A DNA stretch of 64,000 nt from Sneathiella chinensis (GTDB lineage Bacteria > Pseudomonadota > Alphaproteobacteria > Sneathiellales > Sneathiellaceae), in NCBI RefSeq assembly GCF_012720115.1, contig NZ_VNWN01000006.1, positions 62,001 to 126,000 of the forward strand, written 5' to 3'. Positions 33,940 to 42,433 of the stretch are shown in pieces. The translations under genes were made by a program, and so were the position numbers. Position 1 is the first letter of the stretch; every line of letters begins with the position of its first letter. The notes below the pieces were generated by a model, which saw nothing but the letters and a program-made list of their open reading frames with translations, made no database searches and was not told the origin of the DNA.

Positions 33940-35106
33940 ATGGAAATTATCAGTATGACGTCGACGTTACCCCTCTCCGGTATCCGCGTGGTGGAGATGA
34001 GCCACATGGTGATGGGCCCTTCCTGTGGCATGATCCTGGCCCAGCTTGGTGCCGAGGTGATCAAGGTGGAACCGCCCAAGGGAGACAAGACCCGTGATTT
34101 GCGGGGTATGGGGACCTCTTTCTTCCCGTTGTTCAATCGCGGCAAGAAGAGCGTTGTTCTGGACCTGTCCCTGACGGAGGATCGCGAGGCGTTTTATGCC
34201 CTGCTGGAAACCGCCGATGTGTTTGTCGAGAATTTCAAGGACGGGATGCTGGCGACCTACGGCGCCGATGCGGAGACCCTGCGCGAGAAATTCCCCCGGC
34301 TGATTGTTGCCGGTCACAAGGGGTTCCTGTCCGGCCCGTATGAACATCGTCCGGCGCTGGATGAAGTGGTCCAGATGATGGGCGGCCTTGCCATGATGAC
34401 CGGATCGCGGGAACGCCCCCTTCGGGTGGGATCGTCCGCCAATGATATCATGGGCGGCATGTTCGGAGTGATCGGCATCCTGTGCGCCTTGCTGGAGCGG
34501 GGAAATAGCGGAGAGGGCAAGAATGTCCGGGTTGGCCTGTTCGAGAACTGCCTGCTGATGGTGGCGCAGCACATGGTTCAGTATGACATGACGGGCGTGC
34601 CTTCAACCCCGATGCCCGCGCGGACCCACGCCTGGCCGGTTTACGATATTTTTGATACCCGCGACGGCCAGCGGGTGTTTGTTGGCGTTGTGACCGATGG
34701 ACACTGGCAGACCTTCTGCCGGACCTATGGCCTTGAAAACCTGTTGCAGGACGAGCGGTTGCAGACGGCAACCGACCGGATCGAGGCGCGGTCATGGACC
34801 ATTCCGCTGGTGGCGGAAAAACTGGCGCTGGTGGATGCAGGCGACCTGATGAGCCGACTGGATGAACTGAGCATTCCTTTCGCCCCGATCAATGCACCGG
34901 AAGACCTGTATCAGGACCCGCATGTGCAGCGGGATGGGGGGCTTGTTACCTCGACCAATACGGATGGGCAGACCTTCCGTGCACCGGCCTTGCCGCTGGA
35001 AATGGACGGGGCCAATGTGGTTGGCGAACTGGATGTGCCCAAGCTGGGCGCGGATACGGATCGCATTCTTGCCGACCTTGGCATCAAGAGGTCCGGCAAT
35101 GCGTGA
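33940..35106 (+). CDS. CaiB/BaiF family (class III) CoA-transferase
   Basis: Up to 388 residues; starts at 33940 (MEIIS) and 33955 (MTSTL) are both possible and neither has a strong ribosome site. Family motifs are IRVVEMSHMVMGPSCGMILAQLGAEV, KVEPPKGDKTRDLRG, and RPALDEVVQMMGG, whose Asp is the expected nucleophile. It is the first gene of a unit with an HMG-CoA-lyase-like enzyme and a TRAP system, so it likely activates an imported hydroxy-acid to its CoA thioester before cleavage. Confidence 0.9.
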   Translation: MEIISMTSTLPLSGIRVVEMSHMVMGPSCGMILAQLGAEVIKVEPPKGDKTRDLRGMGTSFFPLFNRGKKSVVLDLSLTEDREAFYALLETADVFVENFKDGMLATYGADAETLREKFPRLIVAGHKGFLSGPYEHRPALDEVVQMMGGLAMMTGSRERPLRVGSSANDIMGGMFGVIGILCALLERGNSGEGKNVRVGLFENCLLMVAQHMVQYDMTGVPSTPMPARTHAWPVYDIFDTRDGQRVFVGVVTDGHWQTFCRTYGLENLLQDERLQTATDRIEARSWTIPLVAEKLALVDAGDLMSRLDELSIPFAPINAPEDLYQDPHVQRDGGLVTSTNTDGQTFRAPALPLEMDGANVVGELDVPKLGADTDRILADLGIKRSGNA

Positions 35107-36082
35107 TCTGGAACGGGTTCGGGCCGTTTACCCGGAAGGCCGGATTTCCTTGCGGGAAGTGGGCTTGCGCGATGGTCTGCAGATGGTGAAGAGCTTTCCG
35201 TCCACGGAGGGCAAGAAAACATGGATCGAGCGCGAATATAACGCCGGTGTCCGCCATTTCGAGGTGGGATCGTTCCTGCCGAAGGACCGCTATCCGGCCT
35301 TTGCCGATGTGGAACAGATTATCGAGTTTGTTGCGACCCTGCCGGGTGCCCATGCCAGTGCGCTGGTTTTGAACAAGCGCGGGGCGCTGAATGCGCTGGA
35401 TACAGGCATTGAGGAAATCGGCTGTGTGGTGTCCGCCTCGGAAGAGCATAACCGGGCGAATGTGAACCGGACCCGCGCCGAGACCCTGAACGAAATTGCG
35501 GAGCTGTGTTCGCTTCGGGATCAGTCGGCGCACAAGCCGGTTGTGTCCGTGGGGGTGGCCATGTCCTATGGCTGTTCCATCAGCGGCGCGGTGGACCCGA
35601 AAGAGGTTCTGGCCGTGGCCAGGGAATGTTACGCCATCGGTGTGGATGTGGTCAGCATTGCCGATACGGTCGGATATGCCGGACCCCGTCAGGTGGCGGC
35701 CCTGACCCGTCAGGTTGTGGCCTTGGCCGACGGCCGTCCGGTGGGGGCCCACCTGCATGATACGCGGGGGCTGGGTCTTGCCAATGCGGCGGCGGCGCTG
35801 GACGCCGGGGCGACCATTATTGACGGCGCCATGGGGGGATTGGGTGGATGCCCGTTTGCCCCGAATGCGACCGGAAATGTGGTTTTTGAAGATTTGGTTT
35901 TTATGTGTAAAACCAATGGATTGGACATCGATATTGATGTTAAATCTTTGATTGAAATGCGTGAGGTTCTGTCTTGTGAAATGCCAACGGAGACCCTGTA
36001 TGGGGCGCTGGCAAAGGCGGGATTGCCATTGACGCAACACGTCAACACGGACGTGTCTGACAGTGGAAATGATTTAGTTTAA
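35099..36082 (+). CDS. Hydroxymethylglutaryl-CoA lyase family protein
   Basis: A 327-residue TIM-barrel aldol lyase. REVGLRDGLQMVKSF near the start, GAHLHDTRGLGLANAAAALD with the metal-binding His pair, and the loop GLGGCPFAPNATGN with its active-site Cys are HMG-CoA lyase signatures. The family cleaves HMG-CoA to acetoacetate and acetyl-CoA, or related 3-hydroxy-acyl-CoAs such as citramalyl-CoA. ATG 35099 overlaps the CoA-transferase stop by 8 bases; the longer upstream frame is a shadow. The CoA-transferase-lyase pairing supports activation then cleavage of one imported acid. Confidence 0.9.
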   Translation: MRDLERVRAVYPEGRISLREVGLRDGLQMVKSFPSTEGKKTWIEREYNAGVRHFEVGSFLPKDRYPAFADVEQIIEFVATLPGAHASALVLNKRGALNALDTGIEEIGCVVSASEEHNRANVNRTRAETLNEIAELCSLRDQSAHKPVVSVGVAMSYGCSISGAVDPKEVLAVARECYAIGVDVVSIADTVGYAGPRQVAALTRQVVALADGRPVGAHLHDTRGLGLANAAAALDAGATIIDGAMGGLGGCPFAPNATGNVVFEDLVFMCKTNGLDIDIDVKSLIEMREVLSCEMPTETLYGALAKAGLPLTQHVNTDVSDSGNDLV

Positions 36083-36094
36083 GGGATAGGAAAC

Positions 36095-37093
36095 ATGAAG
36101 AAAATTCTTGGAATGGCTCTGGGGCTTGCCGCTTTTGCGGGAGCCACCGGCGCAGCATCAACGGCAACAGCGGCCACCGAAATGCGGTGCAGCCACCAGT
36201 TGCCGCCGGCCCACCATATTGCACAGGTCATTGACCGCTGGGCCGCTGAAATTGAAACCCTGTCCGAAGGGGAAATTGACGTTCAGGTTTTCGGCACAAA
36301 CAGCCTGACCAACGCAAAGCAGAACGCAACAGCCGTTGCCAAGGGCAGCATCGATTGCGCCTTTTCCATCAACCCGCAGTGGGGCAAGACCCTGCCGATC
36401 ATGAACGTGACATTGGGCCCGTTCGCGGTGAGCCGTCTTGACGCCCTGAAAGCCTGGGAAGGGTCCGAGGCCGCCGCGTTTCTGGAAGAAAAGCTGCTGA
36501 CAAAAGGCGTGAAGAACGTTGTCTGGATGTTCACCACCCGCAGCACCGCCATCACATCCAGCGGCAAGCCGCTGATCAAGCCAGAAGATTTTGAAGGCGT
36601 GAAAATCCGCGGTCTGGGTCCGGTACCGGATTCCGGGTTTGTCGCCATGGGCGCGGCACCGTCCGCCATGTCCGGCAGCAAGGTCTATCAGGCCCTGTCC
36701 ACAGGCGTGATCGATGCGGGCCTGACCGATATTTCCGCAGCCGTTACCCGGAAATATTTCGAGGTTCAGGACCATGTCACCGTTCTGCCGCTGTTCAGCG
36801 TGTATTTCCACGGTTATGTGAACCCGAAATGGTATGACGGGCTGTCCGACAAGGGCAAGCAGGCCGTTCAGGAAGCAGGCCGGAAAGCCGCCGCATGGGC
36901 CATCGAGGCGTCTGAAGAATCCGCCGCATCCGCCCCTGACGAGCTGGCCAAGGCCGGCATGAAAGTGCATATGGCAACGGATGAGGAAATTGAGGCGCTG
37001 AAAGCCTACATGTCTCCGGCATTCGACAAGGCCTTCGGTGAAGCCAGCGGCGAAGATGGCAAAAAGCTGCTTGAGCTGATTTCAAAACTCTAA
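36095..37093 (+). CDS. TRAP transporter substrate-binding protein (DctP family)
   Basis: A 332-residue binding protein. The signal peptide ends near residue 28 (AASTATAATE), the mature chain begins MRCSHQLPPAHHIAQVIDRWA, and FEGVKIRGLGPVPDSGF contains the usual substrate-binding Arg. It differs clearly from the first DctP in the window. It sits 12 bases after the lyase gene, so it is in the same operon; the ligand is likely a branched hydroxy-dicarboxylate such as 3-hydroxy-3-methylglutarate or citramalate, an inference from the enzymes. Confidence 0.92.
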   Translation: MKKILGMALGLAAFAGATGAASTATAATEMRCSHQLPPAHHIAQVIDRWAAEIETLSEGEIDVQVFGTNSLTNAKQNATAVAKGSIDCAFSINPQWGKTLPIMNVTLGPFAVSRLDALKAWEGSEAAAFLEEKLLTKGVKNVVWMFTTRSTAITSSGKPLIKPEDFEGVKIRGLGPVPDSGFVAMGAAPSAMSGSKVYQALSTGVIDAGLTDISAAVTRKYFEVQDHVTVLPLFSVYFHGYVNPKWYDGLSDKGKQAVQEAGRKAAAWAIEASEESAASAPDELAKAGMKVHMATDEEIEALKAYMSPAFDKAFGEASGEDGKKLLELISKL

Positions 37094-37111
37094 TTCGAGG
37101 CAGTTTCTGTC

Positions 37112-37648
37112 ATGAATACTGGTCCATCCAGTGATGAAGAGGCCCCTGTGGCCTCTTCCTTCCTTGGAAAAGCGATGGGAATGGTGGCGCTCGCTGCCGG
37201 GATTCTCAGCGCTTTTCTTGTTATTTTCACCCTTGCCCTGACGGGATACAGCGTTTTTCAACGCTATGTTCTGGGAACGCCGCTCACTTGGACGGACGAA
37301 TTGTCCGGCTTTCTGGTGGTGGCGATTGTCATGTTGGGGGCGGCGGATATCTTGCGCCGGGGCGAGCATATCAGTGTTGATCTGCTGTCCTCCAAGGCAA
37401 AAGGCGGACTGGCGCTGGGGTTGAAATTCTGGGGCTTTCTGGCAACGGCTTTTGTGGCCGGTGTCATGTGCCTCAGCGCGGTTGAAGCCGTGCAGTTTTC
37501 TATTGATTTCGAAGTTTTCTCCGATGGCTATCTTGAGGCGCCCTTGTGGATTCCCCAATCCACCCTGCTGGTGGGCTCCGGGCTTTTGTGTCTGATAGCG
37601 TTGGTCAAGGCGTTTGATGTGTTGCGTGGCGGGCGGAAAAAACAGTGA
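37112..37648 (+). CDS. TRAP transporter small permease (DctQ family)
   Basis: A 178-residue four-helix DctQ subunit. TWTDELSGFLVVAIVMLGAADILRRGEHISVDLL is the signature region (near residues 53-88). It starts 18 bases after dctP and its TGA overlaps the GTG start of dctM by 4 bases. Confidence 0.9.
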   Translation: MNTGPSSDEEAPVASSFLGKAMGMVALAAGILSAFLVIFTLALTGYSVFQRYVLGTPLTWTDELSGFLVVAIVMLGAADILRRGEHISVDLLSSKAKGGLALGLKFWGFLATAFVAGVMCLSAVEAVQFSIDFEVFSDGYLEAPLWIPQSTLLVGSGLLCLIALVKAFDVLRGGRKKQ

Positions 37649-38931
37649 CTACTCTTCTTATCATGGGGCTGCTCATTGCCCTTTTGCTGTCCGGGATGCC
37701 TATTTTCGCCGGTCTGGGGCTGGCCTCGATCGCGATCATGCTGGTCGCCGAGGGGAGCATCACCAGTGTCGCCGACACGGTTTTTGCCAAGCTGGATAAC
37801 GGCCTTCTGACGGCCATTCCCATGTTTGCCTTCATGGCGCATGTGATGATCAAGTCCCGCGTGGTGGATGACCTGTACGAGGCGGCCAACGCGCTTGTCG
37901 GGCATTTCAAGGGAGGCCTCGGGGTGGCGACAGTGCTGTCCTGCACCATCTTTGCCGCCATTTCCGGCTCCTCTGTGGCGACGGCGCTGACCATCGGGTC
38001 CAGTGCCATTCCGCAGATGCAGCGGTTCGGGTATCGCCCGCGGGATGCCTACGGGGTGATTGCTGCCGGCGGAACGCTGGGCATTCTGATCCCGCCGTCC
38101 GGGCCGTTGATCCTCTATGCCATTGTAACGGAAACTTCGATCGGGGCGCTGTTTCTGGCCGGGTTCATTCCGGGCATAATGATCGCCCTGATCTTTGCCG
38201 GATATTGCGTCTTTCAGGCCTATTTCCGAAAAGGCCTGACGGATTCTGAGTGGATCGGCTGGATGAACTGCGTGAAGGCCTTGCGGAAATCCGTTTGGTC
38301 CCTGTTGATGCCGCCGCTGGTTCTGGGCGGGATTTACGCCGGGATTTTCACCGCCTCCGAGGCGGCGTCCATCGGCTGTATCTATGCGCTGCTGGTGGGA
38401 TCGCTGGTCTATCGGAATTTTGGCCTGAAGGAATTGGGCCAGACCGCCTATGAAACCGTGCGGACAACAGCCATGCTGTTCATGATCCTGGCCGCAGCGG
38501 CCATGTTCGGTCATGCGGTGACCATCATCCGCCTGCCCATCGAACTGATGGAATATGTGACGGCCATCGGCCTGTCGCAGCTGGGCTTCATTCTGGTGGT
38601 GATGCTGGTGATCTTCATTCTGGGCATGTTCCTTGAAACCATCTCCATCATCCTGATCACCACACCGATTGTCCTGCCGGTGCTGATGCAGCTTGATGTG
38701 AACCTGATCTGGTACGGCATTCTGCTGATGATCAATCTGGAACTGGCCCTGATTACACCGCCCGTGGGGATGAACCTGTTCGTCATCAAGGGGATCGCCA
38801 ATGCCCCCTTGTGGGAGGTTATTCGCGGGTCCGTGCCGTATGTGCTGCTGATGATCCTGGGGCTGTTTTTGGTTCTGGCGTTTCCCGGCTTGGCTTTGTG
38901 GCTGCCGGAATTGGCCGGGTTCGGGTTATAG
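37645..38931 (+). CDS. TRAP transporter large permease (DctM family)
   Basis: A 428-residue DctM subunit starting with GTG at 37645. Motifs include IPMFAFMAHVMIKSRVVDDL, SGSSVATALTIGSSAIPQM, ILIPPSGPLILYAIVTETSIG, TASEAASIGCIYALLVG and LALITPPVGMNLFVIKG. It closes the CoA-transferase/lyase/TRAP operon and is followed by an intrinsic terminator. Confidence 0.93.
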   Translation: MTTLLIMGLLIALLLSGMPIFAGLGLASIAIMLVAEGSITSVADTVFAKLDNGLLTAIPMFAFMAHVMIKSRVVDDLYEAANALVGHFKGGLGVATVLSCTIFAAISGSSVATALTIGSSAIPQMQRFGYRPRDAYGVIAAGGTLGILIPPSGPLILYAIVTETSIGALFLAGFIPGIMIALIFAGYCVFQAYFRKGLTDSEWIGWMNCVKALRKSVWSLLMPPLVLGGIYAGIFTASEAASIGCIYALLVGSLVYRNFGLKELGQTAYETVRTTAMLFMILAAAAMFGHAVTIIRLPIELMEYVTAIGLSQLGFILVVMLVIFILGMFLETISIILITTPIVLPVLMQLDVNLIWYGILLMINLELALITPPVGMNLFVIKGIANAPLWEVIRGSVPYVLLMILGLFLVLAFPGLALWLPELAGFGL

Positions 38932-38980
38932 CGCCCCTGCCTGAAATTTGAGGACCGATCCAAAATCGGTTCTTGCCGTG

Positions 38981-39021
38981 AAAAAAGCGTCTCTGTCAGA
39001 TATGATGGAGGCGCTTTTTTT
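38981..39021 (+). terminator. Intrinsic terminator after the second TRAP operon
   Basis: AAAAAAGCGTCTC pairs with GAGGCGCTTTTTT (one T-G wobble) around a 14-base loop and ends in a T-run. A smaller repeat, ACCGAT-N5-ATCGGT, lies just before it near 38954-38970. Confidence 0.85.
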
Positions 39022-39043
39022 ATGACCGAGGCAGGGGGCCGTC

Positions 39044-39628
39044 ATGTCCAAAGACAGTTTCAATTCGCTTTTGCGGGATATTCGGGCCTGTACCCTGTGT
39101 GCCGAGGTCCTGCCCGAAGGGCCGCGCCCGGTCGTTCAGGCCTCAGAAAGTGCCCGCATCCTTGTGGTTGGGCAGGCGCCGGGCCGCCGGGTTCACGAAA
39201 CAGGAATTCCGTTCAATGATCCCAGCGGGGATCGCCTGCGGGACTGGATGGGGGTGGACCGGGAAACCTTCTATGATGTCAGTCGGGTGAATGTGGTGCC
39301 CATGGGGTTCTGCTATCCGGGCACCGGTGCGTCCGGGGATTTGCCGCCCCGCCCGGAATGCGCAAAGGCGTGGCGGGCCCAACTGATGGCGGCAATGAAG
39401 GGGGTGGAACTGACACTGGTGATCGGGCAGTACGCCATTGCGTGGCATCTGGGGACCCGACGCCGCAAGACCCTGACGGAAACCGTACAGGCGTGGCGGG
39501 ATTATTGGCCGGATCACGTGGTGCTGCCCCATCCCAGCCCGCGCAACAATGTCTGGCTGAAACGCAACCCGTGGTTCGAGGGGGATGTCCTGCCGCCGCT
39601 CCGCGAACGCATTCGCGAATTGCTTTAG
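39044..39628 (+). CDS. Uracil-DNA glycosylase superfamily protein
   Basis: A 194-residue protein of the COG1573 uracil-DNA glycosylase-like group. VVGQAPGRRVHETGIPFNDPSGDRLRDWMG is the active-site segment (residues about 40-70) and HPSPRNN near residue 165 is the leucine-loop motif. ACTLC near the start is the only Cys pair, so a 4Fe-4S cluster as in family 4 enzymes is doubtful. The family removes uracil or deaminated bases from DNA. It is a single gene between the TRAP terminator and znuA. Confidence 0.85.
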   Translation: MSKDSFNSLLRDIRACTLCAEVLPEGPRPVVQASESARILVVGQAPGRRVHETGIPFNDPSGDRLRDWMGVDRETFYDVSRVNVVPMGFCYPGTGASGDLPPRPECAKAWRAQLMAAMKGVELTLVIGQYAIAWHLGTRRRKTLTETVQAWRDYWPDHVVLPHPSPRNNVWLKRNPWFEGDVLPPLRERIRELL

Positions 39629-39748
39629 GGCGAGCGGGAGAAGGGCGAGCGGGGAAGGGAGAGGGGGAGGAAAAGGAGCGTCCGGGAAAAGGGGGCGTGA
39701 GAGAAGGGGAAGATAGAGAAAAAGAAAGAAGGGAAAGTGAGGAAAGAC
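39629..39748 (+). repeat. 120-base polypurine tract
   Basis: About 89 percent of bases on the plus strand are G or A. The longest pure runs are 28 purines (39651-39678) and 23 purines (39715-39737). It fills the gap between the glycosylase stop and the znuA promoter and encodes nothing convincing. Such tracts can form triplex DNA or act as a purine-rich transcript end, but no function is shown. Confidence 0.7.
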
Positions 39749-39750
39749 GC

Positions 39751-39783
39751 TTGACGCAAACCTGTTTTGTTATGTTATAACAT
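39751..39783 (+). promoter_or_regulatory. znuA promoter with Zur-type box
   Basis: ATGTTATAACAT (39772-39783) is a perfect 12-bp palindrome and the core of the proteobacterial Zur box. TTGACG (39751-39756) is a -35 with GTTATA/TTATAA 17-18 bases downstream as the -10, inside the palindrome. Zinc-bound Zur would block RNA polymerase here. Confidence 0.82.
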
Positions 39784-39822
39784 TAGGAAAGTTTCTGGGT
39801 TCCTTTTTCTGGTACATCTTTC

Positions 39823-40854
39823 ATGAAAAAAATACTTCTCTCCCTTGCCTTTCTTGGCCTGTCCCTGATGCCCGCCCGGGCGGCGGAAACCGCCGGGGTG
39901 GTGACCACCATCGCGCCGCTGCATTCCCTTGTGCAGGGGGTGATGGGCGATACGGGTCAGGCGGACCTGATCGTGCGCGGCAATAACTCCCCCCACGGGT
40001 TTCAGTTGAAACCGTCCCAGATCCGGGCCTTGCGCGAGGCGCGGGTCATTTTCTATATCGGAGAGGGGCTGGAGAGTTTTCTTGGAAAAGCCTTTCGGAC
40101 CCTGCCGCCCGAGGTGAGCCGGGTCGGCATGATGGACGCAGAGGGGGTCGAAATCCTGTCCATTCGGGACAGCGGGGGATGGGAAGCCCACCAGCATCAT
40201 GCCCATGAACACCATCAGGAAGAAGGGCACGGTCATGATCATGACCACGACAAGGGGCATGACAAGGATCATGATGACCATAAGGGCCATGACGACCATA
40301 AGGACCATGATGACCACAAGGGTCATGACGATCATGCCTATACGGATGATCACCATATCTGGCTGAGCCCGGATAACGGGGTGGCCATGGTTGGGGCCAT
40401 CACCCGCGCGCTGTCCCGCCTTTACCCGGAAAACACCGCCGTTTTTGAGAAGAATGCCGCGGAACAGGTGGCATTGATCCGCGCCGCAGAAGAAACCATC
40501 CGGCAAAAGCTGGTCCCGGTCCGCGAGGTTCCCTTCATTGTCTTTCACGACGCCTATCAGTATTTCGAGCGGCATTTCGGCCTGACGGCTGTGGGCTCCA
40601 TCCTGCTGGAGCCGGAGGAGCTGCCCTCCATCAGCCGGGTGCAGGAAATCCGCCGCCGGATTACGGAAAGCGGCGCGGTCTGTATTTTCCGCGAACCGCA
40701 ATTCTCGGACAAGCTGGTCAGCACCGTTGCGGAAGGCTTGCCCGTCCGCTTGGGAACGCTGGACCCCATTGGTCTGGATCAGGCCGAAGGGGCCGGGCTG
40801 TATCAGGCCATCCTGACGGATATGGCCGATCAGGCGACCGGTTGCCTGCAATAG
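39823..40854 (+). CDS. znuA: Zinc ABC transporter substrate-binding protein ZnuA
   Basis: A 343-residue periplasmic zinc-binding protein (cluster A-I). The signal peptide ends near PARAAE. The zinc His ligands are in NSPHGFQLKPSQ, DDHHIWLSPDNG and FHDAYQYFERHFG. Between them is a His/Asp-rich loop (about residues 125-175) with repeated DHKGHDD units, longer than in E. coli and expected to capture zinc. The gene has its own Zur-type promoter, but no znuB or znuC is adjacent, so it is an orphan binding protein or the permease is elsewhere. Confidence 0.93.
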   Translation: MKKILLSLAFLGLSLMPARAAETAGVVTTIAPLHSLVQGVMGDTGQADLIVRGNNSPHGFQLKPSQIRALREARVIFYIGEGLESFLGKAFRTLPPEVSRVGMMDAEGVEILSIRDSGGWEAHQHHAHEHHQEEGHGHDHDHDKGHDKDHDDHKGHDDHKDHDDHKGHDDHAYTDDHHIWLSPDNGVAMVGAITRALSRLYPENTAVFEKNAAEQVALIRAAEETIRQKLVPVREVPFIVFHDAYQYFERHFGLTAVGSILLEPEELPSISRVQEIRRRITESGAVCIFREPQFSDKLVSTVAEGLPVRLGTLDPIGLDQAEGAGLYQAILTDMADQATGCLQ

Positions 40855-40860
40855 AAAACG

Positions 40861-40882
40861 CCGGCCCCCTGATCCGGGCCGG
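40861..40882 (+). terminator. GC-rich hairpin after znuA
   Basis: CCGGCCC (40861-40867) and GGGCCGG (40876-40882) form a 7-bp stem. No T-run follows, so it is only a weak terminator candidate. A second repeat, TTCCCT-N7-AGGGAA (40912-40930), lies just before the crotonase gene. Confidence 0.4.
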
Positions 40883-40949
40883 GACTGATATGTCTTGATC
40901 CTGCCGCTCTCTTCCCTGAAAGTGAGGGAACGCTTATGGGAGGCAAGAC

Positions 40950-41723
40950 ATGTCAGGAGAAAAAGTACGCGTCGCAAAAGACGGGGCCATCACCACCGTT
41001 ACCATTAACCGGCCAGAGCGGCGCAACGCCGTGGATATTGAAACCGGAAAGCTGCTGTTGGCGGCGTTTCTGGAGTTTGATGCGGACGAGACCCAGTCGG
41101 TGGCCATCCTGCGGTCCACCGGCCCGGTCTTTTGCGCCGGGTTCGACCTGAAATCCCTGTCCGGTACCGGGATCGATTATGACGCCGTCGGGGACGGGGC
41201 CATGGGGCCATCGCGGCGATTGCTGTCCAAGCCGGTTATCGCCGCGGTTGAAGGATATGCCGTGGCCGGGGGGCTGGAACTGGCCCTGTGGTGTGACCTT
41301 CGGGTGGCGGCCCGGTCCGCCAGCTTCGGGGTGTTCTGCCGCCGCTGGGGCGTGCCGCTGATCGACGGGGGAACGGTGCGCCTGCCGCGCCTGATCGGCC
41401 ACAGCCGCGCCCTCGACATGATCCTGACCGGGCGCGAGGTGAAAGCACAGGAAGCCCTTGAGATGGGGCTGGCCAATCGCCTTGTGGAAGACGGTGAGGC
41501 CTATGACGAGGCCCGCCGGTTAGCCGAACAATTATGCCAGTTTCCCCAGACCTGCATGCGGGTAGACCGCATGACTTCCTATCGTCAATGGGGGATGGAT
41601 CTGGCCGACGCCCTGACCCTTGAGGGGGTTGAGGGGGAAAAACCGCTGCAAGAAGAGGCCCGCAAGGGCGCCAGTCGCTTTGCGTCGGGTCTTGGGAGAA
41701 GTGGTGATTTTTCAAGTATTTAA
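40950..41723 (+). CDS. Crotonase/enoyl-CoA hydratase family protein
   Basis: A 257-residue crotonase. The oxyanion-hole segments are FCAGFDLKSLSG and EGYAVAGGLELALWCD. At the region that holds the catalytic Glu of classical hydratases it has FGVFCRRWGVPLIDGGTVRL, so that Glu is missing; this is a large separate crotonase subgroup whose reaction is not certain. GGGAGG precedes ATG 40950. It appears to be monocistronic. Confidence 0.88.
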   Translation: MSGEKVRVAKDGAITTVTINRPERRNAVDIETGKLLLAAFLEFDADETQSVAILRSTGPVFCAGFDLKSLSGTGIDYDAVGDGAMGPSRRLLSKPVIAAVEGYAVAGGLELALWCDLRVAARSASFGVFCRRWGVPLIDGGTVRLPRLIGHSRALDMILTGREVKAQEALEMGLANRLVEDGEAYDEARRLAEQLCQFPQTCMRVDRMTSYRQWGMDLADALTLEGVEGEKPLQEEARKGASRFASGLGRSGDFSSI

Positions 41724-41733
41724 CATTACTCTT

Positions 41734-41763
41734 TTGATTAAACTCTAATATGTCGCCTATATA
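41734..41763 (+). promoter_or_regulatory. Predicted promoter of the split Aer receptor genes
   Basis: TTGATT (41734-41739) and TATATA (41758-41763) are separated by 18 bases in an AT-rich stretch, the only such stretch in the 188-base gap. A short hairpin CCCGAA-TTT-TTCGGG follows near 41837-41851 in the predicted leader. Confidence 0.5.
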
Positions 41764-41911
41764 GGTTGATTAGATTTTTATGCTTTTCTGCCTTTTGGGA
41801 TAGGCCTTTTGGCCCGTTGGGGGGCGGGTAGGATAACCCGAATTTTTCGGGCATATTTTCACATGTTTGTCGTATCACTGTTGTTGGATATAGCGTAACC
41901 GGGGAGGGATT

Positions 41912-42433
41912 ATGAAATATTCAGGCAACGAAGTGTTCTTCGACCAGGGCGATCTGATCGTCAGCAAGACCGATTTGAAAGGCAGGATTACCTATGCAAA
42001 TCGGATTTTTCTGGAAATCGCGGGATACGACGAAAGAGAGGTCATTGGAAAGGCCCACAACGTCATCCGCCACCCCAACATGCCACGGGGTATCTTCGAG
42101 CTTTTCTGGCAGACAATTGCCGATGCCAACGAGATTTTTGCCTATGTGGTCAATGCCACCCGATCGGGGGATCATTACTGGGTTGTCGCCCATGTGACCC
42201 CCAGCTTCCGGGATGGGCGGGTGGTGGGGTACCACTCGACCCGGCGGGTGCCGAACCGCACCGTGATCACCGAGGTGATCGAACCCCTTTATGATCAGAT
42301 GAACCAGCTTGAGAGGGAAGCACCCAGCATCAAGTCGGGGACGGCCAAGTCCCTTGAGATGATGCAGGGCCTGTTGTCGGTCAAGGGGGTCTCCTATGAC
42401 GAGTTTGTTTCCAGTTTGATGCGAGAGCACTGA
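41912..42433 (+). CDS. Aer-type PAS domain protein
   Basis: A 173-residue soluble PAS protein. The Aer-specific motif [20 protein letters not shown] (near residues 47-66) and [24 protein letters not shown] match the FAD-binding PAS of aerotaxis receptors. There is no membrane segment or signalling domain; those functions seem to be supplied by the next gene, whose ATG overlaps this TGA by one base. It is expected to sense redox state or oxygen. Confidence 0.9.
   Translation: MKYSGNEVFFDQGDLIVSKTDLKGRITYANRIFLEIAGYDEREVIGKAHNVIRHPNMPRGIFELFWQTIADANEIFAYVVNATRSGDHYWVVAHVTPSFRDGRVVGYHSTRRVPNRTVITEVIEPLYDQMNQLEREAPSIKSGTAKSLEMMQGLLSVKGVSYDEFVSSLMREH

Noticed and set aside
40198-40350. Repeated CATGAC/CATGATGACCA units inside znuA as a mobile or CRISPR-like repeat
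   Set aside because: They simply encode the His/Asp-rich zinc loop and stay in frame.
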